Source of the DNA: Streptomyces canus
Lineage (GTDB): Bacteria; Actinomycetota; Actinomycetes; Streptomycetales; Streptomycetaceae
Direction: 5' to 3'
Length of the DNA: 64,000 nt
Assembly: GCF_001514145.1 (NCBI RefSeq)
Contig: NZ_KQ948665.1
Span: 186,001 to 250,000 of the forward strand
The notes below the pieces were generated by a model. The model ran no database searches, was not told the origin of the DNA, and saw nothing but the letters and a program-made list of their open reading frames with translations. This document shows, in pieces, positions 33,744-42,404 of the stretch (position 1 is the stretch's first letter; each line of letters starts with the position of its first letter). The translations under genes and the position numbers were made by a program.

Positions 33744-33973
33744 GGGGGTCCCCCTTCACCGGGCGGGTGGTGCGGGGACGGTAGCTGACGAGGCGTCAGA
33801 TTGCCATGGAGGCGGCACGCGCGGGCCGTAGGGCGCGTTCCGGATCAGATGACGGCGTAGGGAAGAGCTCGCGCCATGCGTTGATCCTACTAAAAGCCAT
33901 TTTGTGTCTATTTCACCCGTGTGAAAACACGAGCTGGGTTCGGCCGCGACCCATGGCCGATACTGGGTGCGTT

Positions 33974-35167
33974 ATGGAAACCGTCATCCTTGCTGTAGTC
34001 ATCGCCGTGGTCGTGCTCGGTGTGCTCGGCGGGCTCGTCGTCGGCAGCCGGCGCAAGAAGCCGCTGCCTCCGCCACCCCCCGCCGCGCCCGACATCACCG
34101 CCCCTCCGGCCGAGCCGCACGTCGGCGACGAGGCCGAGACGCCGCGCGACGAACCGCGCCGGACCATAGAGGAGGTGGACCTCCCGGACGGCTCGGCGCC
34201 GCCCGTCGTAGAAGAGCTCCCCCCGACCGAGATCGAAGTCCCGGAGCCCACCGCCGGCCGCCTGGTCCGTCTGCGCTCCCGGCTCTCCCGCTCGCAGAAC
34301 GCGCTCGGCAAGGGGCTGCTCACGCTCCTGTCGCGCGAGCACCTCGACGACGACACCTGGGAGGAGATCGAGGACATCCTCCTCACCGCCGACGTCGGCG
34401 TGGCCCCCACTCAGGAGCTGGTCGACGGGCTGCGTGAGCGGGTCAAGGTGCTCGGCACCCGCACCCCGGACGAGCTGCGCGGCCTGTTGCGCGCGGAGCT
34501 GCTCAAGCTGGTCGGCACCGAGGTCGACCGCACGGTGAAGACCGAGCCCGAGGAGCGCAAGCCGGGCATCGTGATGGTCGTCGGCGTCAACGGCACCGGC
34601 AAGACCACCACCACCGGCAAGCTCGCGCGCGTGCTCGTGGCCGACGGACGCAGCGTGGTCCTGGGCGCCGCGGACACCTTCCGTGCCGCCGCCGCCGACC
34701 AGCTCCAGACCTGGGGCGAGCGGGTGGGCGCCCACACCGTGCGCGGACCCGAGGGCGGCGACCCCGCCTCCGTCGCCTTCGACGCGGTGAAGGAGGGCAA
34801 GGCGATGGGGGTCGACGTGGTCCTCATCGACACCGCGGGACGGCTGCACACCAAGACCGGTCTCATGGACGAGCTCGGCAAGGTCAAGCGGGTCGTCGAG
34901 AAGCACGCGCCGGTGGACGAGGTGCTGCTGGTCCTGGACGCCACCACCGGGCAGAACGGCCTGGTGCAGGCCCGCGTCTTCGCCGAGGTCGTCGACATCA
35001 CCGGCATCGTCCTGACCAAGCTGGACGGCACGGCCAAGGGCGGCATCGTGGTCGCGGTCCAGCGAGAACTGGGCGTGCCGGTCAAGCTGATCGGCCTCGG
35101 AGAGGGCGCCGACGACCTGGCGCCGTTCGAGCCGGGAGCGTTCGTGGACGCGCTGATCGGAGACTGA
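33974..35167 (+). CDS. ftsY: signal recognition particle receptor FtsY
   Basis: A 397-residue SRP GTPase that docks ribosome-SRP complexes at the membrane. Residues 3-23 form a hydrophobic anchor (VILAVVIAVVVLGVLGG), followed by a Pro- and acid-rich linker to about residue 95. The NG domain has GVNGTGKTTTTGKLA near 204-218, DTAGRLHTK near 285 and TKLDGTAKGG. The ATG at 33974 lies 7-9 bases after a GATACTGG element with no ribosome site, so translation may be leaderless. The partner ffh is 7 kb downstream. Confidence 0.96.
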   Translation: METVILAVVIAVVVLGVLGGLVVGSRRKKPLPPPPPAAPDITAPPAEPHVGDEAETPRDEPRRTIEEVDLPDGSAPPVVEELPPTEIEVPEPTAGRLVRLRSRLSRSQNALGKGLLTLLSREHLDDDTWEEIEDILLTADVGVAPTQELVDGLRERVKVLGTRTPDELRGLLRAELLKLVGTEVDRTVKTEPEERKPGIVMVVGVNGTGKTTTTGKLARVLVADGRSVVLGAADTFRAAAADQLQTWGERVGAHTVRGPEGGDPASVAFDAVKEGKAMGVDVVLIDTAGRLHTKTGLMDELGKVKRVVEKHAPVDEVLLVLDATTGQNGLVQARVFAEVVDITGIVLTKLDGTAKGGIVVAVQRELGVPVKLIGLGEGADDLAPFEPGAFVDALIGD

Positions 35168-35209
35168 GACGCGGTACCCGCGGCGAGTGAGAAGCCGTAG
35201 ATCGCGAAG

Positions 35210-35248
35210 AAGCGCCCGCCCCCAAGGTGCAGTTGGGAGCGGGCGCTT
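35210..35248. terminator. bidirectional terminator between ftsY and the prim-pol gene
   Basis: Arms AAGCGCCCGC and GCGGGCGCTT are perfect complements, with an inner CCCAA/TTGGG extension. The site lies between convergent genes and can act on both. Confidence 0.75.
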
Positions 35249-35260
35249 CGCTGTGTACGT

Positions 35261-35917
35261 CTACGCCTGTGACCGGTGTGCCACGTACGCCAGTGTCCCC
35301 AGCAGCAGGCGGGCCGCCGGCGGCTTCGTCGCGGTGTCCAGAGAAGGGGGCCGGAGCCACTGCACCGGCCCCAGGCCGCCCCGGTCCGACGGCGGAGCCG
35401 TGATGTACGTGCCGGAGCCCAGGCCGCGCAGGTCGAGGGGGGCGGCGTCGTCCCAGCCCATGCGGTAGAGGAGTTCGCTCAGGTCGGACGCGGCGCCGGG
35501 GGCGACGAAGAACTGGGCGCGGCCCTCGGGGGTCGCGGTCACCGGGCCGAGGGGGAGGCCCATGCGCTCCAGGCGGAGCAGGGCGCGGCGCCCGGCCGGC
35601 TCGGCGACCTCGATGACGTCGAAGGCGCGGCCGACGGGCAGCATCACCGAGGCGCCGGGGAACTCGGACCACGCCTTGGTCACGTCGTCGAGCGTGGCCC
35701 CGGCCGGGACCGGAGGTGCGAAGTCGAGGGGGTGGGCGCCGGGGTGACGGCAGTCCGCGCGGCCGCAGGAGCAGTCGCCGGCCGAAGCACGCGCACCCGG
35801 GACGACATCCCAGCCCCAGAGTCCGGTGAACTCGGCGACGGTGGTGCACTCCGAGGAGCGGCCGCGCCTGCGGGTACCGGAACGGATCTCCCGAATGCCG
35901 CCGATCGTGAAGCCCAT
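35261..35917 (-). CDS. bifunctional DNA primase/polymerase (prim-pol) domain protein
   Basis: A protein of 218 residues from ATG 35917, which has a GGAGGGGG site. It resembles the N-terminal prim-pol domain family of actinobacteria: WGWDVVPGA, a CSCGRADCRHPGAHP cysteine/histidine cluster, then AFDVIEV with the acidic residue, and GSGTYITAPPSDRGG. No helicase or D5 region is attached, unlike phage and plasmid primases. In Streptomyces such stand-alone proteins are common, and their function is unknown. It is divergent from nsdA, with a 434-base gap between them. Confidence 0.85.
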   Translation of the reverse strand: MGFTIGGIREIRSGTRRRGRSSECTTVAEFTGLWGWDVVPGARASAGDCSCGRADCRHPGAHPLDFAPPVPAGATLDDVTKAWSEFPGASVMLPVGRAFDVIEVAEPAGRRALLRLERMGLPLGPVTATPEGRAQFFVAPGAASDLSELLYRMGWDDAAPLDLRGLGSGTYITAPPSDRGGLGPVQWLRPPSLDTATKPPAARLLLGTLAYVAHRSQA

Positions 35918-36351
35918 GCCCCCTCCAACGGGTCCAGCGCGCCGGTGGTTACGCGACGGACGCGGCCAGTCACTCTCCGTTGCCACTTCCGGGCGATGTC
36001 GGCGCTCGGAGGTGCCCCGGGTGGTGCGCTGGGTCATGTGCGCCCCTGAGTGCACCGCTCCGCCTACCCCTGCTCGGTCTATGTCAAGTGAATCGTGTGG
36101 AGGCGACCGTAGGTTCATTCGAAGGGGTGGCGAATGGTGGCGTTTCCGGGATCGCCATGGCTGGACGCGTGATCGTAGGATTACTTTGAGTGCACGAGTC
36201 CTGGGGGCACATGCACTTGTGGGTATGCCGGAGGCAAGTCGGCTCCTCGTTCGAAGGCTGGCAACTGCCGGACGAACGGCCGTATTTACCGGCATTCTGA
36301 TAAGGCTTGGCGCACTCGGCGACAAGTGGTCTCAGGGATGGGGGCGTTCCA
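35918..36351 (+). other. 434-base divergent intergenic region upstream of nsdA
   Basis: This region must hold the promoters of both flanking genes. A TAGGAT element is near 36176-36181. A 33-codon frame (GTG 36088 to TGA 36189) with a hydrophobic end (MAGRVIVGLL) has no ribosome site and is not called. TTCGAAGG occurs twice (near 36118 and 36249). No gene is supported here. Confidence 0.4.
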
Positions 36352-37857
36352 GTGGGCGGCAACAGCGGAAGCGGGACGGGCGCCGGGAGCGCCGCGCAGA
36401 GCTCCTCTCAGGCCGACAAGCGCCCCAACGAGCTGCTCACCTCCTGGTTCGTGCGCAGCGGCTGGTCGAAGGGCGAGCTCGCCCGCCAGGTCAACCGCAG
36501 GGCCCGCCAGTTGGGGGCCAACCACATCTCCACCGACACCTCACGGGTGCGCCGCTGGCTGGACGGCGAGAACCCCCGCGAACCCATCCCCAGAATCCTG
36601 TCCGAGCTGTTCTCCGAGCGGTTCGGATGCGTCGTCTCCGTCGAGGACCTCGGACTGCGCGCCGCCCGCCAGTCACCGTCCGCCACCGGGGTCGACCTGC
36701 CCTGGACGGGCCCGCAGACCGTGGCCCTGCTCAGCGAGTTCTCGCGCAGCGACCTCATGCTGGCGCGGCGCGGCTTCCTCGGGACCTCGCTGGTCCTGTC
36801 CGCGGGCCCGTCCCTCATCGAGCCCATGCAGCGCTGGCTGGTCCCCGGGCCCGCCGCCACCCCGCACCGGGAACCCGACCCCGCCTCGTCCCGTCGTGTC
36901 GGCCGTCTCTCCAGGCCCGAGCTCGACCTCCTCGAGTCGACGACCGAGATGTTCCGCCAGTGGGACGCCCAGTGCGGCGGCGGTCTGCGCCGCAAGGCGG
37001 TCGTCGGCCAGCTGCACGAGGTGACGGACCTCCTCCAGGAGCCCCAGCCCGAGACCACCACCCGCAAGCTGTTCAAGGTCGCCGCCGAACTGGCGGAACT
37101 CGCGGGCTGGATGTCGTACGACGTGGGGCTGCAGCCCACCGCGCAGAAGTACTTCGTCCTCGCCCTGCACGCGGCCAAGGAGGCCGGCGACAAGCCGCTC
37201 GGCTCCTACGTCCTGTCCAGCATGAGCCGTCAGATGATCCACCTCGGGCGGCCCGAGGACGCCTTGGAGCTGATCCACCTCGCGCAGTACGGCAGCCGTG
37301 ACTGTGCGAGCCCGCGCACCCAGTCGATGCTGTATGCGATGGAGGCCCGCGCCTACGCCAACATGGGACAGCCCGGCAAGTGCAAGAGGGCGGTCCGGAT
37401 GGCCGAGGACGTTTTCGCCGACGCCGACGACTGGGACGAGCCGGACCCCGACTGGATCCGGTTCTTCTCGGAGGCCGAGCTGTACGGCGAGAACTCCCAC
37501 TCCTACCGGGACCTGGCCTACGTGGCCGGTCGCAGCCCGACCTACGCCTCCCTGGCCGAGCCCCTCATGCAGCGGGCGGTGGAGCTCTTCTCCAAGGACG
37601 ACGAGCACCAGCGGTCGTACGCACTCAATCTCATCGGCATGGCCACGGTGCATCTGCTCCGGCGCGAGCCCGAACAGAGCACCGTACTGGTGGAACAGGC
37701 CATGCACATCGCCAAGAAGGTGCGCTCCGAGCGCGTCAACACTCGTATTCGAAAGACGGTCGACACGGCTGTACGCGATTTCGGTGATCTCGCCGAGGTC
37801 GTGGATCTCACCGACAAGCTCGCCGTGGAACTCCCCGAGACCGCGGAAGCCGTCTGA
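36352..37857 (+). CDS. nsdA: NsdA, negative regulator of sporulation and antibiotic production (TPR-containing)
   Basis: A 501-residue cytosolic protein. The N-terminal part has an HTH-like region (WFVRSGWSKGELARQVNRRA) and a basic RVRRWLDGENPREPIP stretch, similar to the BldD/XRE-like start of this family. The C-terminal two thirds are TPR-type helical repeats. The sequence and the position between the prim-pol gene and amtB fit nsdA (SCO5582) of S. coelicolor, whose loss increases sporulation and actinorhodin. GTG 36352 follows GGGGGC. The mechanism is unknown, and protein interaction through the TPRs is inference. Confidence 0.88.
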   Translation: MGGNSGSGTGAGSAAQSSSQADKRPNELLTSWFVRSGWSKGELARQVNRRARQLGANHISTDTSRVRRWLDGENPREPIPRILSELFSERFGCVVSVEDLGLRAARQSPSATGVDLPWTGPQTVALLSEFSRSDLMLARRGFLGTSLVLSAGPSLIEPMQRWLVPGPAATPHREPDPASSRRVGRLSRPELDLLESTTEMFRQWDAQCGGGLRRKAVVGQLHEVTDLLQEPQPETTTRKLFKVAAELAELAGWMSYDVGLQPTAQKYFVLALHAAKEAGDKPLGSYVLSSMSRQMIHLGRPEDALELIHLAQYGSRDCASPRTQSMLYAMEARAYANMGQPGKCKRAVRMAEDVFADADDWDEPDPDWIRFFSEAELYGENSHSYRDLAYVAGRSPTYASLAEPLMQRAVELFSKDDEHQRSYALNLIGMATVHLLRREPEQSTVLVEQAMHIAKKVRSERVNTRIRKTVDTAVRDFGDLAEVVDLTDKLAVELPETAEAV

Positions 37858-38017
37858 ATCCCCGGAACCCCGGCCGCGGCCGGCCCTCCCGAACTGCCCG
37901 ACTCGGCTCCCCCATGCCAGGTCATCGGAAGGCCGACCGCGGCCGGTTTGACTCCTTGAGCGAAGGTTGCGCCACGATAACGATCGACGCGGCCCATATC
38001 TGCCAGTTCATCGACGC

Positions 38018-38053
38018 GTAACACGCAAGGCGTCTTCGTCACGGCGGCGAAAC
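38018..38053 (+). promoter_or_regulatory. GlnR-type binding site upstream of amtB
   Basis: GTCAC (38038-38042), six bases, then GAAAC (38049-38053) is an exact match to the GlnR half-box pattern gTnAC-n6-GAAAC. A second partial box begins with GTAAC at 38018. It lies about 120 bases before amtB. The order amtB-glnK-glnD is known to be under GlnR in S. coelicolor. Confidence 0.7.
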
Positions 38054-38170
38054 AACGAGGGGCTTCCACCGAAACCGCGCTGCGTCAATCTCATGGCGCA
38101 TAACCGGCCCACCCCTCATTCCGCTCTGGCTTCGCCCGCACGGGGCCGTACCTACGACGAGGAGACGCCG

Positions 38171-39505
38171 ATGGCACCAACCGCCATCACGCTCGCCGCA
38201 GACAAACTGTCTGTGGCCAACACAGGCTTCATGTTGATCTGTTCCGCCCTGGTGCTGATCATGACGCCGGGACTCGCCTTCTTCTACGGAGGCATGGTCC
38301 GGGTCAAGAGCACCCTCAACATGCTGATGATGAGCTTCATCAGCATGGGTATCGTCACCATCCTGTGGGTCGTCTACGGCTTCTCCATGGCGTTCGGTAC
38401 GGACCACGGCTCGCTCATCGGCTGGGAATCCGACTTCTTCGGATGGACCGGCATCGACAAGGGCGACATCTGGTCCGGGTACACGATCCCGGTCCTCGCC
38501 TTCGCCGTCTTCCAGATGATGTTCGCCATCATCACGCCCGCCCTGATAAGCGGTGCGATCGCCGACCGCGTGAAGTTCTCCGCCTGGGCGCTCTTCGTGG
38601 CGCTGTGGGCGACGGTCGTGTACTTCCCGGTCGCCCACTGGGTCTGGGGCACCGGCGGCTGGGCCTTCGAACTCGGTGTGATCGACTTCGCCGGTGGTAC
38701 CGCGGTCCACATCAACGCGGGTGCCGCGGCGCTCGGTGTGATCCTGGTCATCGGCAAGCGCGTCGGCTTCAAGCGCGACCCGATGCGCCCGCACAGCCTT
38801 CCGCTGGTCATGCTCGGCGCGGGCCTGCTGTGGTTCGGCTGGTTCGGCTTCAACGCCGGCTCGTGGCTCGGCAACGACGACGGCGTCGGCTCGCTGATGT
38901 TCGTCAACACGCAGATCGCCACCGCGGCCGCCATGCTCGCCTGGCTCGGCTACGAGAAGATCCGCCACGGCGCGTTCACCACGCTGGGCGCCGCCTCCGG
39001 CGCGGTCGCCGGTCTGGTCGCCATCACCCCGTCCGGTGGTGCGATCACCCCGATCGGCGCGATCTGCATCGGCGCCATCGCCGGTGTCGCCTGCGCCGCG
39101 GCCGTCGGCCTGAAGTACCGGTTCAACTACGACGACTCCCTGGACGTCGTCGGTGTCCACATGGTCGGCGGCGTCATCGGCTCCCTGCTGATCGGCTTCT
39201 TCGCCAGCGGCAAGGGCCAGTCCGACGTCAAGGGCCTCTTCTACGGCGGCAACGCGGACCAGCTCTGGAAGCAGTGCGCCGGTGTCTTCGCGGTCCTCGC
39301 CTACTCCCTGATCGCCTCCGCGATCCTGGCCTTCCTGCTCGACAAGACGATCGGCATGCGGGTCACTGAGGACGAGGAGGTCTCGGGCATCGACCAGGCC
39401 GAGCACGCCGAGACCGCATACGACTTCAGCGGTGCCGGTGGCGGCGCCGCCCGGACCTCCGTCACGGCCCCGGCCGACGACGCGGGCAAGAAGGTGGACG
39501 CATGA
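38171..39505 (+). CDS. amtB: ammonium transporter
   Basis: A 444-residue membrane protein with about 11 helices that conducts ammonium/ammonia into the cell. The start FMLICSALVLIMTPGLAFFYGGMVR, the FAGGTAVHINAGAAAL segment with the first pore histidine, and DVVGVHMVGGVIGSLLIG with the second are present. The C-terminal cytosolic tail, which in relatives binds PII, is longer than in E. coli and rich in Gly/Ala. ATG 38171 has a GAGGAGA site. The stop overlaps glnK (ATGA). Confidence 0.96.
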   Translation: MAPTAITLAADKLSVANTGFMLICSALVLIMTPGLAFFYGGMVRVKSTLNMLMMSFISMGIVTILWVVYGFSMAFGTDHGSLIGWESDFFGWTGIDKGDIWSGYTIPVLAFAVFQMMFAIITPALISGAIADRVKFSAWALFVALWATVVYFPVAHWVWGTGGWAFELGVIDFAGGTAVHINAGAAALGVILVIGKRVGFKRDPMRPHSLPLVMLGAGLLWFGWFGFNAGSWLGNDDGVGSLMFVNTQIATAAAMLAWLGYEKIRHGAFTTLGAASGAVAGLVAITPSGGAITPIGAICIGAIAGVACAAAVGLKYRFNYDDSLDVVGVHMVGGVIGSLLIGFFASGKGQSDVKGLFYGGNADQLWKQCAGVFAVLAYSLIASAILAFLLDKTIGMRVTEDEEVSGIDQAEHAETAYDFSGAGGGAARTSVTAPADDAGKKVDA

Positions 39506-39840
39506 AGCTCATCACCGCCGTCGTCAAGCCCCACCGGCTCGACGAGATCAAGGAAGCCCTCCAGGCCTTCGGGGTCCACGGCCTGACGGTCACCGAGGCG
39601 AGCGGCTACGGTCGTCAGCGGGGCCACACCGAGGTCTACCGCGGTGCCGAGTACACCGTCGACCTGGTCCCGAAGATCCGCATCGAGGTCCTCGCCGAGG
39701 ACGACGACGCCGAGCAGCTGATCGACGTCATCGTCAAGGCGGCCCGAACCGGCAAGATCGGTGACGGCAAGGTCTGGTCCCTGCCGGTCGAGACCGCCGT
39801 ACGGGTCCGGACGGGCGAGCGCGGCCCGGACGCGCTCTGA
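39502..39840 (+). CDS. glnK: PII nitrogen regulatory protein
   Basis: A 112-residue trimeric signal protein that senses ATP/ADP and 2-oxoglutarate and gates AmtB. The T-loop GYGRQRGHTEVYRGAEYTVD places the modification tyrosine at residue 51. The KIRIEVL core and the C-terminal GKIGDGKVW ATP loop follow. Streptomyces GlnK is known to be adenylylated at Tyr51 by GlnD, the next gene, and to be trimmed under stress. It is coupled to amtB by a 4-base overlap. Confidence 0.97.
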   Translation: MKLITAVVKPHRLDEIKEALQAFGVHGLTVTEASGYGRQRGHTEVYRGAEYTVDLVPKIRIEVLAEDDDAEQLIDVIVKAARTGKIGDGKVWSLPVETAVRVRTGERGPDAL

Positions 39841-39866
39841 CCGAAGAAGAGAACTGGAGCTGCTGG

Positions 39867-42320
39867 GTGACGAGCACGGACGTGCAAAAGGACGTAGAGG
39901 ACTCGGGACCCAGCGGCTACGCGGCGGCCCGGCTGCGCCTCCTCCAAGAGGGGGCGCGGTCCGGGCCGCCGCGCCGTTCGGCCCTCTCCGATCTGACGGA
40001 CGAGTGGCTCTCGGGGCTGTTCACCGCGGGCGCCGAGGCACTGCGCGGGGTCTCCCTGATCGCCGTCGGCGGCTACGGCCGCGGCGAGCTGTCCCCGCGC
40101 AGCGACCTGGACCTGGTCCTGCTGCACGACGGCAGCGACTCCGGTGCGGTCGCCGCGCTGGCCGACCGCATCTGGTACCCCGTGTGGGACCTCGGTCTCG
40201 CCCTCGACCACTCCGTGCGCACGCCTGCGGAGGCCCGCAAGACGGCCGCGGAGGATCTGAAGGTCCAGCTCGGCCTCCTGGACGCCCGCCACATCGCCGG
40301 CGATCTGGGGCTGACGGCGGGCCTGCGGACGGCGGTCCTCGCCGACTGGCGCAACCAGGCCCCCAAGCGCCTCCCCGAGCTCCAGGAACTGTGCGCCGAG
40401 CGCGCCGAGCGCCAGGGCGAACTGCAGTACCTGCTCGAACCCGATCTCAAAGAGGCCCGGGGCGGCCTGAGGGACGCCACCGCCCTGCGCGCCGTCGCCG
40501 CCTCCTGGCTGGCCGACGCCCCGCGCGAGGGCCTCGACGACGCCCGGCGCCGACTGCTCGACGTCCGGGACGCCCTGCATCTGACGACGGGCCGCGCGAC
40601 CGACCGGCTCGCGCTCCAGGAGCAGGACCAGGTCGCCGCCGAGCTCGGTCTGCTCGACGCCGACACCCTGCTGCGGCAGGTATACGAAGCCGCGCGGGTC
40701 ATCTCGTACGCCAGTGACGTCACCTGGCGCGAGGTGGGACGTGTCCTGAGGTCGCGTGCCGTGCGGCCGCGGCTGCGCGCCATGCTCGGGGGCGGCAAGC
40801 CGGTGGCCGAGAGGTCGCCGCTGGCGGAGGGGGTCGTCGAGCAGGACGGCGAGGTGGTGCTCGCCCGCGCCGCGCGCCCCGATCGCGACCCCGTGCTCCC
40901 GCTGCGTGCCGCGGCCGCCGCCGCACAGGCCGGACTCCCGCTCTCCCTGCACGCCGTACGGCGCATGGCGGCCGGAGTGCGCCCCCTGCCCACGCCCTGG
41001 CCCGCCGAGGCGCGCGAGCAGCTCGTGACCCTCCTCGGCTCGGGCCAGCCCACCATCGACGTCTGGGAGGCGCTGGAGGCCGAGGGGCTGATCACCCAGA
41101 TGCTGCCGGACTGGGAGCGGGTGCGGTGCCGTCCCCAGCGCAACGCCGTGCACATCTGGACCGTCGACCGGCACCTGATCGAGACGGCCGTCCGCGCCTC
41201 GGAGTTCACCCGGCGCGTCCACCGTCCCGACCTGCTGCTCGTCGCCGCACTGCTGCACGACATCGGCAAGGGCTGGCCCGGCGACCACTCGGTGGCCGGC
41301 GAGATCATCGCGAAGGACGTCGCCGCGCGCATCGGCTTCGACCGCGACGACGTCGCCGTACTCGCGGCGCTCGTACGGCATCACCTGCTGCTCGTGGACA
41401 CCGCCACCCGGCGTGACCTGGAGGACCCGGCCACCGTGCGTTCGGTCGCCGAGGCGGTCGGATCACAGGGCACGCTGGAGCTGCTGCACGCGCTGACCGA
41501 GGCGGACGCCCTGGCCACCGGGCCGGCCGCATGGTCGTCCTGGCGGGGCTCGCTCGTCGCCGACCTGGTCAAGAGGGTGGCCGCCGTGCTCGCCGGGGAC
41601 GACCTCGACGAGCCGGAGGCCGCCGCGCCCACCGCCGAGCAGGAGCGGCTCGCCATCGAGGCGGTGGCGACCGGCAGCCCGGTGCTGTCCCTGCGCGCGC
41701 AGACCGAGCCGCCGGCTCTCGTGGAGGGCCAGCCCGCCGGGGACCCCGAGCCGCTCGGCGTGGAGCTCCTCATCGCCGTACCGGACCAGCCGCGCGTACT
41801 GCCCGCCGTCGCCGGAGTGCTGGCCGTGCACCGGCTGACCGTCCGCACGGCGGAACTGCGGGCCCTGGACCTGCCCGACGGCGTCGAGGGCTCGGTGCTC
41901 CTGCTGAACTGGCGGGTCGCCGCCCAGTACGGCTCGCTGCCCCAGGCCGCCCGGCTGCGCGCCGATCTCGTACGGGCCCTGGACGGTTCCCTGGACGTCG
42001 CCGGGCGGCTGGCCGAGCGTGACGCCGCCTATCCGAGGCGCCGGGGTGTCGTCGCGCCCGCCGCACGCGTGACGGTCGCTTCCGCGGCCTCCCGGCATGC
42101 GACGGTGATCGAGGTGCGCGCCCAGGACGCCCCGGGACTGCTGTTCCGCATCGGGCGCGCGCTGGAGGACGCCGGGGTGCGGATGCGCAGCGCCCACGTG
42201 TCGACGCTGGGCGCCAACGCGGTGGACGCCTTCTACGTCACCGACGGCAAGGGCGTCCCGCTCGGGGCCGGAGAAGCGGCTTCCGTGGCCCGGAAGCTGG
42301 AGGAGACCTTGCGGGGCTGA
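39867..42320 (+). CDS. glnD: PII adenylyl/uridylyltransferase GlnD
   Basis: A bifunctional sensor of 817 residues. The nucleotidyltransferase motif VGGYGRGELSPRSDLDL is near residues 66-82. The HD domain LLHDIGKGWPGDHSVAGE near residue 462 removes the modification. Two ACT domains at the C-terminus (the second begins near VIEVRAQDAPGLLFRIGRAL) sense glutamine. GTG 39867 has GGAG nine bases upstream. It is the last gene of the amtB-glnK-glnD operon. In Streptomyces the enzyme adenylylates rather than uridylylates GlnK. Confidence 0.95.
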   Translation: MTSTDVQKDVEDSGPSGYAAARLRLLQEGARSGPPRRSALSDLTDEWLSGLFTAGAEALRGVSLIAVGGYGRGELSPRSDLDLVLLHDGSDSGAVAALADRIWYPVWDLGLALDHSVRTPAEARKTAAEDLKVQLGLLDARHIAGDLGLTAGLRTAVLADWRNQAPKRLPELQELCAERAERQGELQYLLEPDLKEARGGLRDATALRAVAASWLADAPREGLDDARRRLLDVRDALHLTTGRATDRLALQEQDQVAAELGLLDADTLLRQVYEAARVISYASDVTWREVGRVLRSRAVRPRLRAMLGGGKPVAERSPLAEGVVEQDGEVVLARAARPDRDPVLPLRAAAAAAQAGLPLSLHAVRRMAAGVRPLPTPWPAEAREQLVTLLGSGQPTIDVWEALEAEGLITQMLPDWERVRCRPQRNAVHIWTVDRHLIETAVRASEFTRRVHRPDLLLVAALLHDIGKGWPGDHSVAGEIIAKDVAARIGFDRDDVAVLAALVRHHLLLVDTATRRDLEDPATVRSVAEAVGSQGTLELLHALTEADALATGPAAWSSWRGSLVADLVKRVAAVLAGDDLDEPEAAAPTAEQERLAIEAVATGSPVLSLRAQTEPPALVEGQPAGDPEPLGVELLIAVPDQPRVLPAVAGVLAVHRLTVRTAELRALDLPDGVEGSVLLLNWRVAAQYGSLPQAARLRADLVRALDGSLDVAGRLAERDAAYPRRRGVVAPAARVTVASAASRHATVIEVRAQDAPGLLFRIGRALEDAGVRMRSAHVSTLGANAVDAFYVTDGKGVPLGAGEAASVARKLEETLRG

Positions 42321-42404
42321 CCGGGGGATCCCGGCTACGTGTGTCGCCGGGATACCCTGGAGGGCGATTCCCAGCTGCCACCGACCCCGAGGACCGCGAG
42401 CGCC

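Noticed and set aside
36088..36189. A 33-codon frame with a hydrophobic end upstream of nsdA.
   Set aside because: No ribosome site and no evidence of conservation from a single sequence.
37870..37946. CCGCGGCCGG occurring twice downstream of nsdA.
   Set aside because: Short GC-only palindromes are common in this genome and are not evidence for a site.
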